Source: Pseudomonas sp. gcc21
Lineage (GTDB): Bacteria > Pseudomonadota > Gammaproteobacteria > Pseudomonadales > Pseudomonadaceae
Length of the DNA: 64,000 nt
Direction of reading: 5' to 3'
NCBI RefSeq assembly: GCF_012844345.1
Contig: NZ_CP051625.1
Coordinates: forward strand, 434,001-498,000
Every line of letters begins with the position of its first letter. The stretch's first letter is position 1. Of the stretch, positions 61,705-64,000 are shown one piece after another. A program made the position numbers and the translations under genes. The notes beneath the pieces were generated by a model. It was not told where the DNA came from. It did no database searches and saw only the letters and a list, made by a program, of their open reading frames with translations.

Positions 61705-62115
61705 CTACGGAAGATAAGCATCCTGGGTACGAACGAACTCATCAAACTCCGCTGAATTGTAGATCGTCAGACAAGCATGGAAGGCGCTATTGCCGTTGCC
61801 CGCTTTCATTGCCGAGCCCGCAGCCGGATAGCGAGCTACGACGAAATTGCGCGTCGCCTGGTAAGGATCGTGGAGGGTATTCAGGCTTTCTTCATCCTGC
61901 AGAATCTGGTGCCTGCCTTTGCCCATGAAATGATAAGCACGGCTGGCGCTGGCGAGATCTTCACGCAGCGCGGAGTCATCTCTTGGCAAGTTCTCCAACA
62001 GGCAACGGCTGAGCCCATAGTTTTTCAGCGATTGCCTGGCTTCTTCGAGAGTTGTGTCGTTCAGACCCGTGGCGCAGCCTGACACCAGCAGTGCCGCCAA
62101 TAGCAGGGCTTTCAT
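61705..62115 (-). CDS. Tai4-like T6SS amidase immunity lipoprotein
   Basis: A 136-residue protein with a lipoprotein signal (LLLAALLVSGCATG, Cys13). The mature part has NYGLSRCLLENLP and a C-terminal AGNGNSAFHACLTIYNSAEF, the pattern of Tai4 immunity proteins that bind the Tae4 amidase in the periplasm. Its ATG overlaps the Tae4 stop in TAATG, so translation is coupled. I chose ATG 62115, with GGGAG eight bases upstream. Confidence 0.85.
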   Translation of the reverse strand: MKALLLAALLVSGCATGLNDTTLEEARQSLKNYGLSRCLLENLPRDDSALREDLASASRAYHFMGKGRHQILQDEESLNTLHDPYQATRNFVVARYPAAGSAMKAGNGNSAFHACLTIYNSAEFDEFVRTQDAYLP

Positions 62116-62687
62116 TATTTCAGCTCCCAATAAAGTATCCGCACGGGCGAAACGCTGGGGTTGCGGTAGGAACTGCTGGCAGGGTTCTGGTAATCGGAGC
62201 CATCACCTGTAGCGCTTCCGTCCCAAAGTGTGACATGCCCGGTTGCATCGCCCCAGCCCTGTACCTCGATAACAATCAGACCCTTGAGGCCGTTGAGTGT
62301 AGCGGACTGAGCAGGAGTGAGAGTTTTGTCCGGCTGTCCCCAGTTGTGCCGTATGAAGTCAATCACACCCGTGACCCTCATTATGTAAGGCAAGCCGTCG
62401 CCGCCGCGGACGCGGTAGATATTGGTGCGGGGAGTGATAGTGCCGGAGGGGACTTGATAACTTCCGTAATTGAAGGCTCTGCTCATGCGCAGCGCGCAGG
62501 CATTGGTATAGTCGTCGGGGTTGCCGCGACGCAGTGCGGCGACGTTGCCACCGACCAGGTCATAAACGCCCTGATAATCCATCATTCCAACTTCGGCATA
62601 GGCGTTTCAAAGGTCATCGAAACGAGGCCTTTTGATAATGATGCTGGATGAGACATTTCCGGCGGATACTGTCAGGGTGTTTGGCAT
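62115..62687 (-). pseudogene. Tae4-like T6SS peptidoglycan amidase with an in-frame UGA at codon 27
   Basis: Reading from ATG 62687, which directly follows the PAAR stop, gives 26 codons ending KRPRFDDL, then TGA (62609-62607), then in the same frame NAYAEVG and MMDYQGVYDLVGGNVA. KRPxFDDL is the normal Tae4 N-terminus, so the stop splits a natural gene. Downstream are the catalytic Cys (DYTNACALRMS) and His (GWGDATGHVTLWDG). Translation could restart at ATG 62585, giving 156 residues with both catalytic residues but without the first 33. Nonsense mutation, sequence error or restart are all possible. Tae4 enzymes cut D-Glu-mDAP bonds in peptidoglycan of rivals. Confidence 0.8.
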
Positions 62688-63269
62688 TCAGATATCTCCC
62701 TGCAGTGACAACGAACGAGAGGTGAATGCCGCAGGTATAAACACCTTGCCGTCATTGCCCACGCGCCCACTGAATGCAGCGTCTACTACCCCGGCAACAG
62801 CTATTTCGACAACGTCACCTGGGGCAAAGCCGGACGTGTCGGCGTGGAGATTTACATCGGTGTAGAAACGAGAGTTGTCACCAAGCGGCGTCCGGTCTTT
62901 GCCAAAGGTGAAGTAAAGACGATCGACTGACTTGTTGGCCGGTTTGACTCCGCCACTAAGACCCAATGCCGAAGCCGGCGAGTCTGAGTGAACATTGCTG
63001 ACGCGAATGGTGCCGTGTGGCAGTAACGTATTAGAACCGGGGGGGCACCCGCAGGCTACATAATCGCCCGCCCGAGCAGCCGGTCCAGCGGGCAGGTTCA
63101 CGGTCCTGCCGCCCACCGCCACAATTTCGCCAATACCTTGGTTGCACGCGGGGCAAGTAGCCTTGTGACCCACTGAGCTGGCTACCAGACCGTCAAACAC
63201 AAGGCCTTGGTTACCCTCAATTACCTCACCGCCGGTTGAAGTTTTGGAACCGATCCCAATGCTGAGCAT
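62688..63269 (-). CDS. PAAR-domain T6SS spike-tip protein with a C-terminal extension
   Basis: A 193-residue protein. Residues 1-95 form a PAAR domain (EVIEGNQGLVFDGLVASSVG; ARAGDYVACGCPPGSNTLLP) with CPACNQG and CGCPPG as metal-ligand candidates. Residues about 100-193 are an extension ending GKVFIPAAFTSRSLS, perhaps the docking region for the Tae4 cargo encoded next. I chose ATG 63269 over the GTG at 63281, both in frame, because of GGAG upstream. Its stop abuts the Tae4 ATG. Confidence 0.88.
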   Translation of the reverse strand: MLSIGIGSKTSTGGEVIEGNQGLVFDGLVASSVGHKATCPACNQGIGEIVAVGGRTVNLPAGPAARAGDYVACGCPPGSNTLLPHGTIRVSNVHSDSPASALGLSGGVKPANKSVDRLYFTFGKDRTPLGDNSRFYTDVNLHADTSGFAPGDVVEIAVAGVVDAAFSGRVGNDGKVFIPAAFTSRSLSLQGDI

Positions 63270-63559
63270 GACGTGTGACACTCCATGTGAACAATATCCA
63301 ACCTGTCTGTAATCAGGCTTGGCAGCCAGCTTTGCAGCGTTCGGCCGTCTTCCATGGTAGATGACCTTAATGGGTGATGAGGTTAGGTCAATTTCTGACA
63401 GGCCGCATTGTAGCTAGGTCACAATTTGATTGAGCGTTCTACCGCGGAGAGCTACCGGGACGGTCATCAGCCTAGCTGACGCCTTTGTAGTAGCCACCTG
63501 TTACCCGCAGCCATGCGTTCCCGTGCATGCTGGCCCCATCATAAACAGGAGGGCCGAAC

Positions 63560-64000
63560 ATGAGTGCCAAGAAACTACTGCTGCTGGCTGGTGACTTCAC
63601 CGAAGACTATGAAACCATGGTGCCGTTTCAGGCGCTGACCATGTTGGGTTATGAGGTGCACACGGTGTGTCCGGACAAGAAAGCCGGGGACACGGTGCGT
63701 ACTGCGATTCATGACTTCGAAGGTGATCAGACCTACACCGAGAAGCCGGGGCATAACTTCGCGCTGAACTATGATTTCGACAAGGTGAAGGTTGAGGACT
63801 ACGTCGGCCTGGTAGTACCGGGCGGCAGGGCGCCGGAATATCTGCGGTTGAACCAGCGGGTCATCGAGATCGTGCAGCAGTTCAACACGGCCCAGAAGCC
63901 GATCGCCGCGGTATGTCACGGTCCGCAGTTATTGGCAGCGGCTGGCGTACTGGAAGGCCGGGAATGCAGTGCGTATCCAGCCTGCGGACCGGATGTAAAA
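63560..64000 (+). CDS. DJ-1/PfpI family protein, 3' end outside the window
   Basis: The frame is open to the right edge, giving 147 codons with no stop. It begins [20 protein letters not shown] and has [11 protein letters not shown] and the nucleophile elbow [14 protein letters not shown] with the conserved Cys. This is the DJ-1/PfpI fold, whose members include proteases, glyoxalases and stress proteins. AGGAGG lies upstream of ATG 63560. It is divergent from the PAAR gene. Confidence 0.9.
   Translation, partial: MSAKKLLLLAGDFTEDYETMVPFQALTMLGYEVHTVCPDKKAGDTVRTAIHDFEGDQTYTEKPGHNFALNYDFDKVKVEDYVGLVVPGGRAPEYLRLNQRVIEIVQQFNTAQKPIAAVCHGPQLLAAAGVLEGRECSAYPACGPDVK

Noticed and set aside
62115..62585. 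The 156-codon frame starting at 62585 as a complete Tae4 gene
   Set aside because: The frame continues upstream through a UGA into the normal Tae4 N-terminus, so the shorter frame is the remainder of a split gene. It is reported as a pseudogene with a restart option.
62607..62609. UGA read as selenocysteine
   Set aside because: The UGA is near the N-terminus, far from the catalytic Cys and His, and I see no SECIS-like structure after it. Trp or another sense codon lost by mutation is simpler.

Overview
This window comes from a gammaproteobacterium of the Pseudomonas lineage, most likely the marine Halopseudomonas (P. pertucinogena) branch. The clues are the apbC-dcd neighbourhood, Anr-type promoter boxes, type VI secretion effector modules, and a secreted polyester hydrolase whose motifs match the PE-H/PETase type known from Halopseudomonas. 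Genes are dense and follow Shine-Dalgarno rules; several use UUG or GUG starts. No rRNA, tRNA, CRISPR array, prophage or intact insertion sequence was seen. The first gene and the last gene run off the window.

Layout. 0-7.6 kb: the end of an alpha/beta hydrolase, a chemoreceptor, a TRAP transporter (dctQM on minus, a lipoprotein DctP divergent), then apbC and dcd. 7.6-16.9 kb: a small inverted-repeat element, an Anr-controlled universal stress protein, CsbD and DUF2789 stress-type genes, a CAP protein, a parvulin, flavin reductase, several small membrane or secreted proteins, a 54-residue acidic protein, a methyltransferase, a SleB-like hydrolase and ppnN. 16.9-20.5 kb: an arsenic module, arsO divergent from gap-arsJ. 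20.5-28.4 kb: a cation antiporter, a large exported hydrolase, a DAHP synthase preceded by two aromatic-rich leader peptides and an attenuator, a PepSY protein and the PETase-like enzyme. 28.4-30 kb: an AT-rich gene-free stretch and a tandem glycine riboswitch driving a UPF0126/TRIC-type transporter.

30-36 kb: a T6SS island on the minus strand, vgrG - DUF4123 adaptor - lipoprotein immunity candidate - class 3 lipase effector. 36-39.5 kb: two tandem paralogous lipoprotein hydrolases that share their UUG start context and terminator. 39.6-47 kb: rlhA, a thioredoxin-like protein, a 1388-residue CheB-CheR-PAS-kinase-receiver protein, and a divergent phytochrome-derived PHY-HisKA fragment. 47-57.6 kb: metabolic genes (epoxide hydrolase-like, enoyl-CoA hydratase, PRISE-like SDR, TenA, AKR, ferric reductase-like), a 200-bp-period direct repeat and a frameshifted GAF histidine kinase. 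57.9-64 kb: OsmC-YcaO fusion, HerA-like ATPase, and a second T6SS module (PAAR - Tae4 - Tai4) in which the Tae4 reading frame carries an in-frame UGA.

Themes: competition (two T6SS cargo modules without the secretion apparatus), polymer or ester hydrolysis (at least six alpha/beta hydrolases), arsenic detoxification, and RNA-level control of amino acid genes. The most unusual observation is the pair of short aromatic-rich leader peptides, one with a canonical intrinsic terminator, ahead of the DAHP synthase gene.
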